Made by a program: the position numbers and the translations under genes. The notes below the pieces were generated by a model, which saw nothing but the letters and a program-made list of their open reading frames with translations, searched no databases and had not been told where the DNA came from. Shown piece after piece: positions 18,794-28,329 of a stretch of 64,000 nt of DNA; the stretch's first letter is position 1; the number at the start of each line of letters is the position of its first letter. Origin of the DNA: Cedecea selenatireducens (GTDB lineage: Bacteria; Pseudomonadota; Gammaproteobacteria; Enterobacterales; Enterobacteriaceae); assembly GCF_042138895.1 (NCBI RefSeq), contig NZ_JBHIKW010000017.1, positions 1-64,000 on the forward strand, read 5' to 3'.

Positions 18794-18861
18794 AGTGGCA
18801 GAGATCACATTTTTCGCTCATCCTCGCAACTCCTCCCCGCCTAATCCGCGCCGGGATGAGG
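18794..18861 (+). promoter_or_regulatory. malPQ control region: MalT boxes and CRP-like site
   Basis: Three MalT-box-like sequences (consensus GGGGAKGAGG) are visible: CTCATCCTCG (18817-18826, reverse), CTCCTCCCC (18830-18838, reverse) and GGGATGAGG (18853-18861, direct). A weak CRP-like site ending in TCACA lies at 18794-18809. Number and orientation agree with the E. coli malPQ promoter as I recall it. The remaining malT-malP gap (18507-18793) should hold the malT promoter; I see no gene in it. Confidence 0.7.
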
Positions 18862-18927
18862 AAGTCACCCAGGCTGCCCGGCACACTAACGGGTAATGAT
18901 TTTCGAACATTACAGGACCGATTTCCT

Positions 18928-21330
18928 ATGTCACAGCCGATCTTCAGTAAAGAACAGTTCCAGTCCGCTCTGACGCGCCAGTGGCAGCGTTACGGCCTTA
19001 ATGATGCCAGTGAAATGACCCAGCATCAGTGGTGGCACGCGGTTAGCGGCGCGCTGGCAGAGCTATTAGCGGCTCAGCCGGTAGCAAAACCTGAGAATAA
19101 ACAGCGTCATGTTAACTACATCTCGATGGAGTTTCTGATTGGCCGCCTGACCGGGAATAACCTGCTTAACCTCGGCTGGTTCTCCGAGGTGAGCGACGTG
19201 CTGAAGGGTTACCAGATTAACCTCACGGATTTGCTGGAAGAAGAGACGGATCCGGCTTTAGGAAACGGCGGGTTAGGGCGCCTGGCGGCCTGCTTCCTGG
19301 ACTCGATGGCTACGGTCGGGCAGTCGGCTATTGGCTATGGCCTGAATTATCAGTACGGCCTGTTCCGCCAGTCCTTTAAGGACGGCAAGCAGATGGAAGC
19401 CCCGGATGACTGGCAGCGCGGCAGCTACCCCTGGTTCCGCCACAACGGCGCGCTGGACGTGCAGGTTGGGGTCGGCGGTAAAGTGGTTAAAAGCGGGAAA
19501 AATCAGCGCTGGGAACCGGCCTTTATTTTCCAGGGCGAAGCGTGGGATTTACCGGTGCTGGGCTACCGCAACGGCGTGGCGCAGCCGCTGCGCCTGTGGC
19601 AGGCAAAACATGCTCATCCGTTCGATCTGACGAAATTTAACGACGGTGAATTCCTTAAGGCCGAACAGCAGGGCATTGACGCCGAGAAGCTGACCAAGGT
19701 GCTTTACCCGAACGACAACCACCTGAACGGCAAAAAGCTACGCCTGATGCAGCAATATTTCCAGTGTGCCTGCTCGGTGGCGGACATACTGCGCCGTCAT
19801 CATCTGGCGGGCCGCAAGCTCGCCGAGCTGCCGGATTACGAAGTTATCCAGCTCAACGATACTCACCCAACTATCGCAATCCCGGAGCTGCTTCGCGTGC
19901 TGATTGACGAGCATCAGCTTAGCTGGGATGACGCCTGGGCGATAACCAGCCACACCTTCGCCTACACCAACCACACCCTGATGCCGGAAGCCTTAGAGTG
20001 CTGGGACGAGAAGCTGGTTAAGGCGCTCTTGCCGCGTCATATGCAAATCATCAATGAAATCAACAAGCGCTTTAAGGTGCTGGTCGACAAAACGTGGCCG
20101 GGTGATGAAGCCGTTTGGGCGAAGCTCGCCGTGGTGCATAACAAACAGGTGCGTATGGCAAACCTGTGCGTGGTGGGGGGCTTTGCGGTTAACGGCGTTG
20201 CCGCACTGCACTCTGAGCTGGTGGTCAAAGATCTGTTCCCGGAATACCACCAGCTGTGGCCGAACAAATTCCACAACGTCACGAACGGCATTACGCCACG
20301 CCGCTGGATCAAGCAGTGCAACCCGGCGCTTGCCGGGCTGTTCGACAAGACGCTGAAGAAAGAGTGGGCGAACAATCTCGACGTGCTGGAAGGGTTGGAG
20401 AAGCACGCCGATAACGCCAAATTCCGCCAGACCTGGCGCGAAATCAAATACCAGAACAAGGTGAAGCTGGCGGCCTTTGTGAAGGCTCGTACCGGGATTG
20501 TGATTAGCCCGGATGCGTTGTTCGATGTGCAAATCAAGCGTTTGCATGAGTACAAGCGCCAGCATCTCAACCTGCTGCATATCCTGGCGCAGTACAAAGA
20601 GATCCGCGAAAACCCGAAAGCAGACCGCGTGCCGCGCGTTTACCTGTTTGGCGCGAAGGCAGCTCCGGGATATTACCTGGCAAAAAATATTATCTTTGCG
20701 ATCAACAAGGTGGCCGAGGCGATCAATAACGATCCGCTGGTGGGCGACAAGCTGAAGGTCGTTTTCCTGCCGGACTACTGCGTGTCTGCGGCGGAAATCA
20801 TGATCCCGGCGGCCGATATCTCCGAGCAGATTTCGACCGCGGGCAAAGAAGCTTCCGGCACGGGCAACATGAAGCTGGCGCTGAACGGTGCGCTGACGGT
20901 GGGCACGCTGGACGGCGCCAACGTTGAAATCGCTGAGAAAGTGGGTGAAGAGAATATCTTTATTTTTGGCCACACCGTCGAGCAGGTTAAAGCCCTGAAA
21001 GCCAAAGGCTATGACCCGGTGAAATGGCGCAAAAAAGATAAAGTGCTGGATGCGATCCTCAAAGAGCTGGAGCAGGGGAAATACAGCGAGGGCGACAAAC
21101 ACGCCTTTGACCAGATGCTGCACAGCATCGGCAAAGAGGGCGGCGACCCTTATCTGTTGATGGCGGACTTTACCGCCTACGCCGAAGCGCAGAAGCTCGC
21201 CGACAAGATTTATCTCGACCAGGAGGCGTGGACGCGCGCGGCCATTCTGAACAGCGCCCGCTGCGGCATGTTCAGCTCCGACCGCTCAATTCGCGATTAC
21301 CAGCAACGTATCTGGCAGGCAAAACGCTAA
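18928..21330 (+). CDS. malP: Maltodextrin phosphorylase
   Basis: Phosphorolyses linear maltodextrins to glucose-1-phosphate and a shortened dextrin (GT35, PLP). I chose ATG 18928 (MSQPIFSKEQFQSALTRQW), giving 800 residues versus about 797 in E. coli; the frame is open 24 codons further upstream but that part runs through the MalT boxes. Landmarks are YISMEFLIGR, GNGGLGRLAACFLDSM, QLNDTHP and the PLP-lysine motif EASGTGNMKLALNGALTVG. It is a paralogue of GlgP in this window. malQ follows nine bases downstream. Confidence 0.97.
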   Translation: MSQPIFSKEQFQSALTRQWQRYGLNDASEMTQHQWWHAVSGALAELLAAQPVAKPENKQRHVNYISMEFLIGRLTGNNLLNLGWFSEVSDVLKGYQINLTDLLEEETDPALGNGGLGRLAACFLDSMATVGQSAIGYGLNYQYGLFRQSFKDGKQMEAPDDWQRGSYPWFRHNGALDVQVGVGGKVVKSGKNQRWEPAFIFQGEAWDLPVLGYRNGVAQPLRLWQAKHAHPFDLTKFNDGEFLKAEQQGIDAEKLTKVLYPNDNHLNGKKLRLMQQYFQCACSVADILRRHHLAGRKLAELPDYEVIQLNDTHPTIAIPELLRVLIDEHQLSWDDAWAITSHTFAYTNHTLMPEALECWDEKLVKALLPRHMQIINEINKRFKVLVDKTWPGDEAVWAKLAVVHNKQVRMANLCVVGGFAVNGVAALHSELVVKDLFPEYHQLWPNKFHNVTNGITPRRWIKQCNPALAGLFDKTLKKEWANNLDVLEGLEKHADNAKFRQTWREIKYQNKVKLAAFVKARTGIVISPDALFDVQIKRLHEYKRQHLNLLHILAQYKEIRENPKADRVPRVYLFGAKAAPGYYLAKNIIFAINKVAEAINNDPLVGDKLKVVFLPDYCVSAAEIMIPAADISEQISTAGKEASGTGNMKLALNGALTVGTLDGANVEIAEKVGEENIFIFGHTVEQVKALKAKGYDPVKWRKKDKVLDAILKELEQGKYSEGDKHAFDQMLHSIGKEGGDPYLLMADFTAYAEAQKLADKIYLDQEAWTRAAILNSARCGMFSSDRSIRDYQQRIWQAKR

Positions 21331-21339
21331 GGGAGTGCC

Positions 21340-23418
21340 ATGGAACGCAAACGTCTTGATAGCGCCGCGCTGGCGGCCGGTATCAGCCCGAACTACATCA
21401 ATGCCCATGGCAAACCGCAGGATATTCCTGCCGAGACAAAGCTGCGCCTGCTCGAGGCCATGAACCGCACCGTTGTGCCGAAGCAGGTACCCACGCCGGT
21501 GCCCGTTGTGCAGGTTTTCACCGCGGGACAGCGGATGCAGCTGGCGCTGGAAGGCGAAGGGGAGTTTAGCTGGCAGCTGACTACCGAAGAAGGATATGTC
21601 CATCACGGGCATGCCTCCGGCGGTAAGAAATTATCGCTGCCGACGAAGCTGCCGGAGGGATATCACTCTCTGGTGGTGACCCAGCAAAAGCAAAGCTGGG
21701 CTAGCCGCATTATCGTCGCGCCGCCGCGCTGCTATGAGCCCGCTGCCTTGCTGCAGGGCAAAAAACTGTGGGGCGCGTGCGTGCAGCTGTATACGCTGCG
21801 TTCTGAGGCGAACTGGGGCATCGGCGACTTTGGTGACCTGAAGCAGATGCTGGCGGATGTGGCAAAGCGTGGCGGGGCATTTATCGGCCTCAACCCGATT
21901 CATTCGCTTTATCCTGCGAACCCGGAAAGCGCCAGCCCGTACAGCCCCTCGTCTCGCCGCTGGCTGAATATCATCTACATCGACGTTAATGCGTTAGAGG
22001 ATTTTCAGAGCAGTAAAGCGGCGCAGGCGTGGTGGAAAAAATCCGCCGTCCAGCAACGGCTAAAAGCCGCGAGAGATGCCGAATGGGTGGATTACTCCGC
22101 CGTCACGGCCCTTAAAATTGCGGCACTGCGTCTGGCGTGGCAGCAATTCTCGCTGCGTAAAAGCAATGATGAGCAGGTTATCGAGTTTGACCGCTTCATC
22201 GCTGAAGGCGGTGAAGGACTTTTCTACCAGGCCGCCTATGATGCGCTACATGCCAGTCAGGTTAGCGAAGATGTTGGCCGCTGGGGCTGGCCGGTGTGGC
22301 CTGAGGGCTATCGTGATGCCCACAGCCCGGAGGTCAAAAAGTTCTGCGAGGTGCATCGCGATGAGGTTAACTTCTGGCTTTGGTTGCAGTATCTCGCCTG
22401 GCGTCAGTTTAAGGCGTGCTGGGATGCCAGCCAGCATGACGAGATGCCGATTGGCCTCTATCGCGATCTCGCGGTGGGCGTGGCGGAAGGCGGATCTGAA
22501 ACCTGGTGCGACCGTGAACTTTACTGCCTGAAGGCTTCTGTCGGTGCCCCGCCGGATATTCTTGGCCCGCTGGGGCAAAACTGGGGCCTGCCGCCAATGG
22601 ACCCCCATGTCATGGTCGCTCGAGCCTATCAGCCTTTTATCGAGCTGCTTCGCGCCAATATGACCCACTGCGGCGCGCTGCGTATCGACCACGTGATGTC
22701 GATGCTGCGGCTGTGGTGGATCCCTTACGGCGAAACGGCGGATAAGGGCGCTTACGTCCAGTATCCGGTCGACGATTTGCTGTCTATTCTTGCGCTTGAG
22801 AGCCAGCGTCACCGCTGCATGGTGATAGGTGAAGACCTTGGCACGGTGCCGGTTGAAATCGTCGGCAAGCTTCGCGACAGCGGCGTTTACTCTTACAAAG
22901 TGCTGTACTTCGAGCACGACGGGGAGAAGCAGTTTAAGGCGCCGGCTTCATGGCCGAGGCAGTCGATGGCGGTCGCCACGACGCACGACCTGCCAACGCT
23001 TCGCGGTTACTGGAACAGCGGAGATTTAACGCTGGGTAAAACGCTGGGTCTCTATCCGGATGAAGAGGTGCTGGCGGGGCTGTATGAAGACCGTGAGCGA
23101 GCTAAACAGGGCTTGCTGGAGGGGTTGCATAAGTACGGCTGCTTGCCGCAGCGGGCAGGGCATAAAGCAGCATTAATGACGATGACCGACACCCTCAACC
23201 GTGGCATGCAGCGTTACATCGCCGACAGCCATAGCGCGTTACTGGGGCTGCAGCCGGAGGACTGGCTTGATATGGCCGAGCCGGTGAATATTCCAGGGAC
23301 CAGCGATCAGTATAAAAACTGGCGTCGGAAGCTAACCCGCTCGCTGGAGGCGATGTTTGCCGATGAACGAGTGAACAGGCTGCTGAAGGATTTGGATAAG
23401 CGGCGTAAGAAAGCGTAA
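21340..23418 (+). CDS. malQ: 4-alpha-glucanotransferase (amylomaltase)
   Basis: Transfers maltosyl and longer dextrinyl groups between maltodextrins, releasing glucose (GH77). The 692-residue protein is the usual length for enterobacterial MalQ. Motifs include YSPSSRRWLNIIYIDV, the catalytic acid region around LRIDHVMSMLRLWWIP and VIGEDLGTVP, and ATTHDLPTLRGYW. An N-terminal domain of about 130 residues, typical of the long MalQ form, precedes the barrel. It forms the malPQ operon with the gene before it. In E. coli gntT follows; here the next gene is nfuA on the other strand. Confidence 0.97.
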   Translation: MERKRLDSAALAAGISPNYINAHGKPQDIPAETKLRLLEAMNRTVVPKQVPTPVPVVQVFTAGQRMQLALEGEGEFSWQLTTEEGYVHHGHASGGKKLSLPTKLPEGYHSLVVTQQKQSWASRIIVAPPRCYEPAALLQGKKLWGACVQLYTLRSEANWGIGDFGDLKQMLADVAKRGGAFIGLNPIHSLYPANPESASPYSPSSRRWLNIIYIDVNALEDFQSSKAAQAWWKKSAVQQRLKAARDAEWVDYSAVTALKIAALRLAWQQFSLRKSNDEQVIEFDRFIAEGGEGLFYQAAYDALHASQVSEDVGRWGWPVWPEGYRDAHSPEVKKFCEVHRDEVNFWLWLQYLAWRQFKACWDASQHDEMPIGLYRDLAVGVAEGGSETWCDRELYCLKASVGAPPDILGPLGQNWGLPPMDPHVMVARAYQPFIELLRANMTHCGALRIDHVMSMLRLWWIPYGETADKGAYVQYPVDDLLSILALESQRHRCMVIGEDLGTVPVEIVGKLRDSGVYSYKVLYFEHDGEKQFKAPASWPRQSMAVATTHDLPTLRGYWNSGDLTLGKTLGLYPDEEVLAGLYEDRERAKQGLLEGLHKYGCLPQRAGHKAALMTMTDTLNRGMQRYIADSHSALLGLQPEDWLDMAEPVNIPGTSDQYKNWRRKLTRSLEAMFADERVNRLLKDLDKRRKKA

Positions 23419-23426
23419 TTTGACGA

Positions 23427-23531
23427 CCCTCACCCTAACCCTCTCCCTGGAAAGGAGAGGGAACAGCATGGTGAAACCTACGAGATCTCTTTCCTCCCTC
23501 TCCCCTTTGGGGAGAGGGCCGGGGTGAGGGG
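23427..23531. repeat. REP-like composite palindromic repeat
   Basis: Same two-unit structure as 11641-11744: CCCTCACCC then a CCCTCTCCC/GGAGAGGG hairpin, a spacer of about 30 bases, a CCCCTTTGGGG hairpin, and GGGGTGAGGGG at the right edge. It fills the space between the convergent 3' ends of malQ and nfuA. Confidence 0.8.
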
Positions 23532-23540
23532 TTTATCTAA

Positions 23541-24116
23541 TTAGTAATAAGAGTGCTCACCGCGCTGGTGTTCGGTCAGATCACGAACGCCTTTCAGCTC
23601 AGGGAACTCAGCCAGAAGCTGTTTCTCGATCCCTTCTTTCAGCGTTACGTCGACCATAGAACAGCCGTTACAGCCGCCGCCAAACTGCAGGATGGCATAG
23701 CCTTCGTCGGTAATTTCCATCAGCGTGACGCGGCCACCGTGGCCAGCCAGCTGTGGGTTAACGGTGGCCTGCAGCATGTACTCAACGCGCTCCATCAGCG
23801 GTGCATCGTCAGACACTTTACGCATTTTCGCGTTAGGCGCTTTCAGCGTCAGCTGAGAACCGAGCTGATCGGTAACGAAGTCGATTTCGGCGTCTTCGAG
23901 GTAAGGGGCGCTCAGCTCATCGACATAGGCGGTTAACTGCTCAAACGGCAGCGCCGTGTCGGTCGCTTCAACCGCATCCGGCGGACAATAAGACACACCA
24001 CACTCCGCATTCGGGGTGCCAGGATTGATTACGAATACGCGGATTTGCGTCCCTTCTTCCTGATTTGCCAGCAGTTTGGCAAAGTGGGATTGTGCAGCAT
24101 CGGAAATACGGATCAT
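23541..24116 (-). CDS. nfuA: Fe/S biogenesis protein NfuA
   Basis: Carrier that receives a [4Fe-4S] cluster and passes it to apo-proteins under oxidative stress or iron limitation. The 191-residue protein has an N-terminal degenerate A-type (HesB/IscA-like) domain and a C-terminal Nfu domain. The cluster-binding CNGC motif (GGGCNGCSMVDVTL) is near residues 149-152. Length equals E. coli NfuA. It lies 58 bases after gntX on the same strand; gntT, its E. coli neighbour, is absent. Confidence 0.96.
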   Translation of the reverse strand: MIRISDAAQSHFAKLLANQEEGTQIRVFVINPGTPNAECGVSYCPPDAVEATDTALPFEQLTAYVDELSAPYLEDAEIDFVTDQLGSQLTLKAPNAKMRKVSDDAPLMERVEYMLQATVNPQLAGHGGRVTLMEITDEGYAILQFGGGCNGCSMVDVTLKEGIEKQLLAEFPELKGVRDLTEHQRGEHSYY

Positions 24117-24174
24117 AACGATTGCTCAATAGTTGACTATTTTAGTCGGTTATAATACGCCCATCGTCGAGGGT

Positions 24175-24858
24175 CTACAAGGTTCGACACAGGCACCATA
24201 CCTGGACAGTCGCCGCGCCCTGCTTTTTCAGCAATCGCGCTATCTCCGCAACAGTACTACCCGTCGTCACGACATCATCCACAATAGCCATATGGCGACC
24301 CGACACCGGGATTTCAACCCTAAAGATGCCTTTCAAATTCCTCTTTCGCTCTTTGGCCGTTAGCGTGTGCTGCGCCGGTGAAGAACGTATGCGTTTGATG
24401 GCAAAAGGGAAATAATTGCAACCCAGCCAGCGAGCCAGTGGGGTAGCAATAAGTGCGCTTTGGTTGTAGCCCCGCCGCCACGCTCTGGCGTGATGTAAAG
24501 GCACGCTCAGCACGCTATCGGGCAGTTGAATACGTCCCTTTCGCCTGGATGCTAAAATGCGCAGCAGCAGCAGGCGTGCCAAAGCCGGGGCGAGCGAGGG
24601 CGTACCGGTAAATTTCAGGTGATGAATCACTGTGCTTAGCGGCGGCAGATAGTCGGTCACGTAGGTTATTGCGTCCCACTCGGGCATTCGCTGCAGGCAG
24701 CGACCGCAGGGCAAACTCCCGCTCAGGGCCGGCAAACCGCACTGTGGGCAGCAGGCCTGTGGCTGAACGAGCGAAGCGGTGCAGCATGAGCAAACTCCCC
24801 AGCCTGGGCAGGCAAGCGGTAACTGGCATAGCCAACAGCGGCCAGGGATTGTTAGCAT
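24175..24858 (-). CDS. gntX: ComF-family protein GntX
   Basis: A phosphoribosyltransferase-like ComF protein. E. coli GntX (also called YhgH) is needed for using DNA as a nutrient; the old gluconate name is misleading. I chose the start at 24858 (MLTIPGRCWLCQLPL), giving 227 residues, the E. coli length. The frame is open for 71 more codons upstream, but that part runs antisense to bioH. N-terminal cysteine pairs (CWLC, CSCC, CPQC, CGRC) look like a zinc finger. The PRTase motif IVDDVVTTGSTV lies near the C-terminus. Divergent from bioH. Confidence 0.93.
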   Translation of the reverse strand: MLTIPGRCWLCQLPLACPGWGVCSCCTASLVQPQACCPQCGLPALSGSLPCGRCLQRMPEWDAITYVTDYLPPLSTVIHHLKFTGTPSLAPALARLLLLRILASRRKGRIQLPDSVLSVPLHHARAWRRGYNQSALIATPLARWLGCNYFPFAIKRIRSSPAQHTLTAKERKRNLKGIFRVEIPVSGRHMAIVDDVVTTGSTVAEIARLLKKQGAATVQVWCLCRTL

Positions 24859-24896
24859 AGCGCTCTCCTTGCTGATGAAAATGAGAACGGTAACCG

Positions 24897-25670
24897 ATGA
24901 GCGACCTGTGGTGGCAAACAAAAGGTGAAGGGAATAACGATCTTGTGCTGCTGCACGGATGGGGGCTGAATGCCGGGGTATGGCACAACATAGAAGCCGA
25001 ACTTGGCTCGCATTTTCGGCTGCACCTGGTCGACCTGCCGGGATACGGCCGGAGCAAAGGTTTTGCTTCACTGACGTTAGAGCAAATGGCTGACATTGTG
25101 CTGGCTCAGGCTCCTGAGCGGGCCATCTGGTTAGGCTGGAGTCTTGGCGGGCTGGTGGCTAGCCAGATAGCGCTTGCCAGGCCCGATCGCGTAAAGGCGC
25201 TGGTGACGGTAGCCTCCTCGCCGTGTTTTACCGCCGCAGAAGGATGGCCGGGCATTAAACCGGACGTGCTGGCCGGGTTCCAGCGGCAGCTAAGCGAAGA
25301 CTTTCAGCGCACCGTTGAGCGCTTTTTGGCGCTGCAAACCCTGGGCACGGAAACGGCGCGTCAGGATGCTCGCCTGCTTAAATCTATTGTTCTGGAGCAG
25401 CCAATGCCGGATGTGGATGTGCTCAACGGCGGTCTTGAGATCCTGAGAACCGCCGACCTGCGTGCGGGTCTTGCAGAATCAGTTGTACCTCATTTGCGGC
25501 TGTATGGCCGGCTCGACGGGCTGGTTCCACGCAAAGTGGTTCCCCTGCTTGATGTCCTGTGGCCGCACTCCAGTTCACTTATTTTCGACAAGGCCGCACA
25601 CGCGCCCTTTATCTCGCATCCGGCGGAGTTTTGCCAGGCGGTGCTGGAGTGGGAACAGCGTCTTACATAA
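24897..25670 (+). CDS. bioH: Pimeloyl-[ACP] methyl ester esterase
   Basis: Hydrolyses pimeloyl-ACP methyl ester, ending the masked fatty-acid route to the biotin precursor pimeloyl-ACP. The 257-residue alpha/beta hydrolase has nucleophile Ser82 in GWSLGG, an oxyanion region LLHGWGLNAGVW near residues 18-29, and His near the C-terminus in DKAAHAPFISHP. E. coli BioH is 256 residues. The start ATG overlaps a TGA in CGATGAG and sits 38 bases from the divergent gntX start. Confidence 0.96.
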   Translation: MSDLWWQTKGEGNNDLVLLHGWGLNAGVWHNIEAELGSHFRLHLVDLPGYGRSKGFASLTLEQMADIVLAQAPERAIWLGWSLGGLVASQIALARPDRVKALVTVASSPCFTAAEGWPGIKPDVLAGFQRQLSEDFQRTVERFLALQTLGTETARQDARLLKSIVLEQPMPDVDVLNGGLEILRTADLRAGLAESVVPHLRLYGRLDGLVPRKVVPLLDVLWPHSSSLIFDKAAHAPFISHPAEFCQAVLEWEQRLT

Positions 25671-25686
25671 AAGACGGGCGATAAAA

Positions 25687-25707
25687 AAGGCGGGGATGGC
25701 CCGCCTT
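25687..25707 (-). terminator. Rho-independent terminator of the feo operon
   Basis: AAGGCGGG (25687-25694) and CCCGCCTT (25700-25707) form an 8-bp stem with a five-base loop. On the minus strand it is followed by six T, and it begins just after the feoC stop codon. It may also serve bioH, though the T-run on that side is weak. Confidence 0.85.
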
Positions 25708-25712
25708 CTCTC

Positions 25713-25949
25713 CTACCTCAGAGCCCAAAGTTCCCGGGCGCACTTTTTCCCCTCAGGGCAGCTTTTACAGCTCCCCGTCAGGCAACTGCTCGGGTCTTCG
25801 CTGATGCGCATTGCTTTACCCATGGCTTCCAGGCGATCGAGCATCGCGGCCACCAGCGGCAGGGGCGTAGCAAGCTGCTGGCTTATCTGTTTCGCTTCCA
25901 GGCGGCCCTGAAGCGCCAGGGCGTTACGGATATCAATCAGGCTTGCCAT
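25713..25949 (-). CDS. feoC: FeoC, iron transport operon small protein
   Basis: A 78-residue winged-helix protein (MASLIDIRNALALQGRLEAKQISQQL) with a C-terminal cysteine cluster, CLTGSCKSCPEGKKC, the four-cysteine arrangement that can hold an Fe-S cluster in enterobacterial FeoC. It stabilises FeoB under low oxygen in Salmonella; a DNA-binding role has been proposed. It is the third gene of feoABC, nine bases after feoB. Confidence 0.94.
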   Translation of the reverse strand: MASLIDIRNALALQGRLEAKQISQQLATPLPLVAAMLDRLEAMGKAMRISEDPSSCLTGSCKSCPEGKKCARELWALR

Positions 25950-25958
25950 AATCGCTCC

Positions 25959-28277
25959 TTAGTGACAGTCGCCGGCGCTGCTTTGACAGCAGGATGACGG
26001 CGTTTTTCTGGTAGCCAGCAGTGAGACATCAACGCGGCTGCGGGCCCGGCGCAGGCCTCCCAGCAGCAGGACGTTGAACAACACGACCGCTAAAATACAG
26101 ATCAGGCTGAACCTTGGATGTTCGCTGAAGGTGACGCTTTGGTAATACAGCGTAGAGAGCGAGTAGGCGATGTTCAGCCCCCAAAGTACCGAGAATGTCA
26201 TCCAGCCCCGGCTTGATTCGCGGGCAATCGCGCCCATTACCGAGATGCACGGAATATAGAGCAGGACGAAAATGAGATAGCTGTAGGCGGCGGCTTCGCT
26301 ACCAAACTTGCTGCTCATGACGCCCATCGGCCCGGAGGACATTTCGCCGTCGCCTTTACTGGCCTCAATCGGGTTCGCCAGCACGCTCAGACTAAAGGTG
26401 TTTTTCAGCCCCTGCCAGGTTTCATCGGCGGCGGCACCCAGCTCATCAAGCAGGTTAAAGCTGGCGGCATCAAACTCCTCGTTGTGGATATCTTCGGCGG
26501 TATAAAGGGTATTCAGCGTACCGACGACCACTTCTTTTGCCATCGCGCCGGTAAACAGCCCAACGGTGGCCTGCCAGTTGTCGTCGTGGACGCCAATCGG
26601 CTTAAGCAGGGGGGTCAACACCCGGCTGACGGAGGCAAGGGCGGAGTCATTTATGTTATCCACCGGCTTGCCGCTAAAGGAGAAGCTGTTCAGTGCGCCG
26701 ATGAAAATACTCACAATCACGATGACTTTACCGGCGCGAAGCACGAAGCCTTTCAGGCGCTGCCAGGTCTGTAACAGCAGGCTTTTGAGGTGAGGGACGT
26801 GGTAAACCGGCAGCTCCATCACGAACGGTGAAGCTTCGCCGCGCATAATTGTGTGCTTCAGCATCAGGCCGGTAAGAATGGCCATTACGATGCCGAGGAT
26901 GTAGAGCGAGAACACCACCAGCGCGCCTTGCTGACCAAAAAATGCGGCGGCAAATACCGCGAAAATTGCCAGGCGTGCGCCGCAGGACATAAACGGCGCC
27001 ATCATGATGGTCATCAGCCTTTCGCGCGGAGCGTCAAGGGTACGGGCGCCCATCACCGAAGGTACGTTGCAGCCGAAGCCAACGATCAGCGGCACAAACG
27101 ATTTACCCGGCAGCCCCAGCGACTGCATCAGGCGGTCCATCACGAAAGCCGCCCGAGCCATGTAGCCGGAGTCTTCGAGGAACGACAAGAACAGGTACAT
27201 CATGCCGATTTGTGGCACCAGAGGCAGCACGGTGTTGATCCCGCCGCCGATGCCCTGGGCCAGGAATATGGTCAGCCAGTCCGGGAAATGCAGCGTATAG
27301 CCAAGCCATTGAATGCCGTGAATAAATATCGCCACCGAGCCGGCGTCAAAAATAGGCTGCAGCGCCCCGCCGATGTTAATCGCCAGCAGGAACATCAGGT
27401 ACATCACCAGCATAAAGATCGGCAGGCCGAGGTAGCGGTTGAGAATGATTTTATCCATCGCCACCGTCAGGTGGTTCGGCTCGGCGGTCATGCTGTTGCT
27501 GACCGCGTCGCAGACTGAAGCGATGCTCTGGTAACGCGCATCGGCAATCAGCAGGGCAGGATCGTCAACGGTTTCTGCGAGGCGCGCGCGGGCAGCGTCA
27601 AGTTTGTCTGTGGCATTGCCCGCATAAGCGAGGCTGTAGATATCACCTTCCAGCATCTGCAGCGCCAGCCAGCGGCGTTGTTCAACCGGCATTTCCTGCG
27701 GCATGTCCGCGGCCAGGCTTTCCGCCTCTTGCAGTAAAACCTGCGGATAGTGGACCAGTTCGCTTTTTTGGTTGGGCTGTTTGCGGTCAATGGCGAGCTT
27801 CAGGCTTTCAATGCCGCGCCCGCGGGTGGACACCAGCGGCACGACCGGGCAGCCAAGACGGGCGGCGAGCGCGTCGATGTCGATGCGAATGGCCTGCTTC
27901 TCGGCGATATCCAGCATATTAAGCGCGACCACGCACGGAATGCCCAGTTCGAGCAGCTGCAGCGTCAGGTAGAGGTTGCGCTCAAGGTTTGAAGCATCCA
28001 CCACGTTAATGAGCAGGTCGGCGTCGCCGCTGAGGATGTAATGACAGGCAATTTGCTCATCGAGCGAAGTCTGCGACGAAATGGTTGTGAGCGAATAGGT
28101 GCCGGGCAAATCAACCAGCGTTACCTGGTGCTCAAGCGTGGAAAACTGACCTTCTTTGCGTTCTACGGTGACGCCAGCCCAGTTTCCCACGCGCTGGCGG
28201 GCACCCGTCAGCTGATTAAAAAGCGTGGTTTTGCCCGAGTTGGGGTTGCCGATTAAACCTATGGTTAAGTTTTTCAT
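25959..28277 (-). CDS. feoB: Fe(II) transporter FeoB
   Basis: Inner-membrane ferrous iron transporter. The 772-residue protein begins with a cytosolic GTPase domain: G1 GNPNSGKT (residues 10-17), G3 DLPG, G4 NMLD. A GDI-like helical linker follows, then a polytopic membrane region with two Gate repeats that include the conserved GCNVPSVMGARTLD stretch. The C-terminus has a cysteine pair (SCCQSS) near the end. It lies 52 bases after feoA and is expected to be anaerobically induced and Fur-repressed. Confidence 0.97.
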   Translation of the reverse strand: MKNLTIGLIGNPNSGKTTLFNQLTGARQRVGNWAGVTVERKEGQFSTLEHQVTLVDLPGTYSLTTISSQTSLDEQIACHYILSGDADLLINVVDASNLERNLYLTLQLLELGIPCVVALNMLDIAEKQAIRIDIDALAARLGCPVVPLVSTRGRGIESLKLAIDRKQPNQKSELVHYPQVLLQEAESLAADMPQEMPVEQRRWLALQMLEGDIYSLAYAGNATDKLDAARARLAETVDDPALLIADARYQSIASVCDAVSNSMTAEPNHLTVAMDKIILNRYLGLPIFMLVMYLMFLLAINIGGALQPIFDAGSVAIFIHGIQWLGYTLHFPDWLTIFLAQGIGGGINTVLPLVPQIGMMYLFLSFLEDSGYMARAAFVMDRLMQSLGLPGKSFVPLIVGFGCNVPSVMGARTLDAPRERLMTIMMAPFMSCGARLAIFAVFAAAFFGQQGALVVFSLYILGIVMAILTGLMLKHTIMRGEASPFVMELPVYHVPHLKSLLLQTWQRLKGFVLRAGKVIVIVSIFIGALNSFSFSGKPVDNINDSALASVSRVLTPLLKPIGVHDDNWQATVGLFTGAMAKEVVVGTLNTLYTAEDIHNEEFDAASFNLLDELGAAADETWQGLKNTFSLSVLANPIEASKGDGEMSSGPMGVMSSKFGSEAAAYSYLIFVLLYIPCISVMGAIARESSRGWMTFSVLWGLNIAYSLSTLYYQSVTFSEHPRFSLICILAVVLFNVLLLGGLRRARSRVDVSLLATRKTPSSCCQSSAGDCH

Positions 28278-28329
28278 TTTGTTCGTGGACTTCGTTGAGT
28301 TTGCAAAAAGCGCGTACGCTCACCCGTCG

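Noticed and set aside
18493..18927. A small gene in the malT-malP gap
   Set aside because: Short frames at 18415-18648 and 18660-18896 overlap malT or the MalT boxes and lack ribosome-binding sites; the gap is better explained as control DNA.
19993..21123. 376-codon open frame on the minus strand
   Set aside because: Antisense to malP. Similar shadow frames appear opposite glgP, which shows they come from the conserved phosphorylase coding sequence.
9189..21330. glgP and malP as a recent duplication
   Set aside because: They share family motifs but differ widely in sequence and operon, and each matches its own E. coli orthologue. This is an ancient paralogy.
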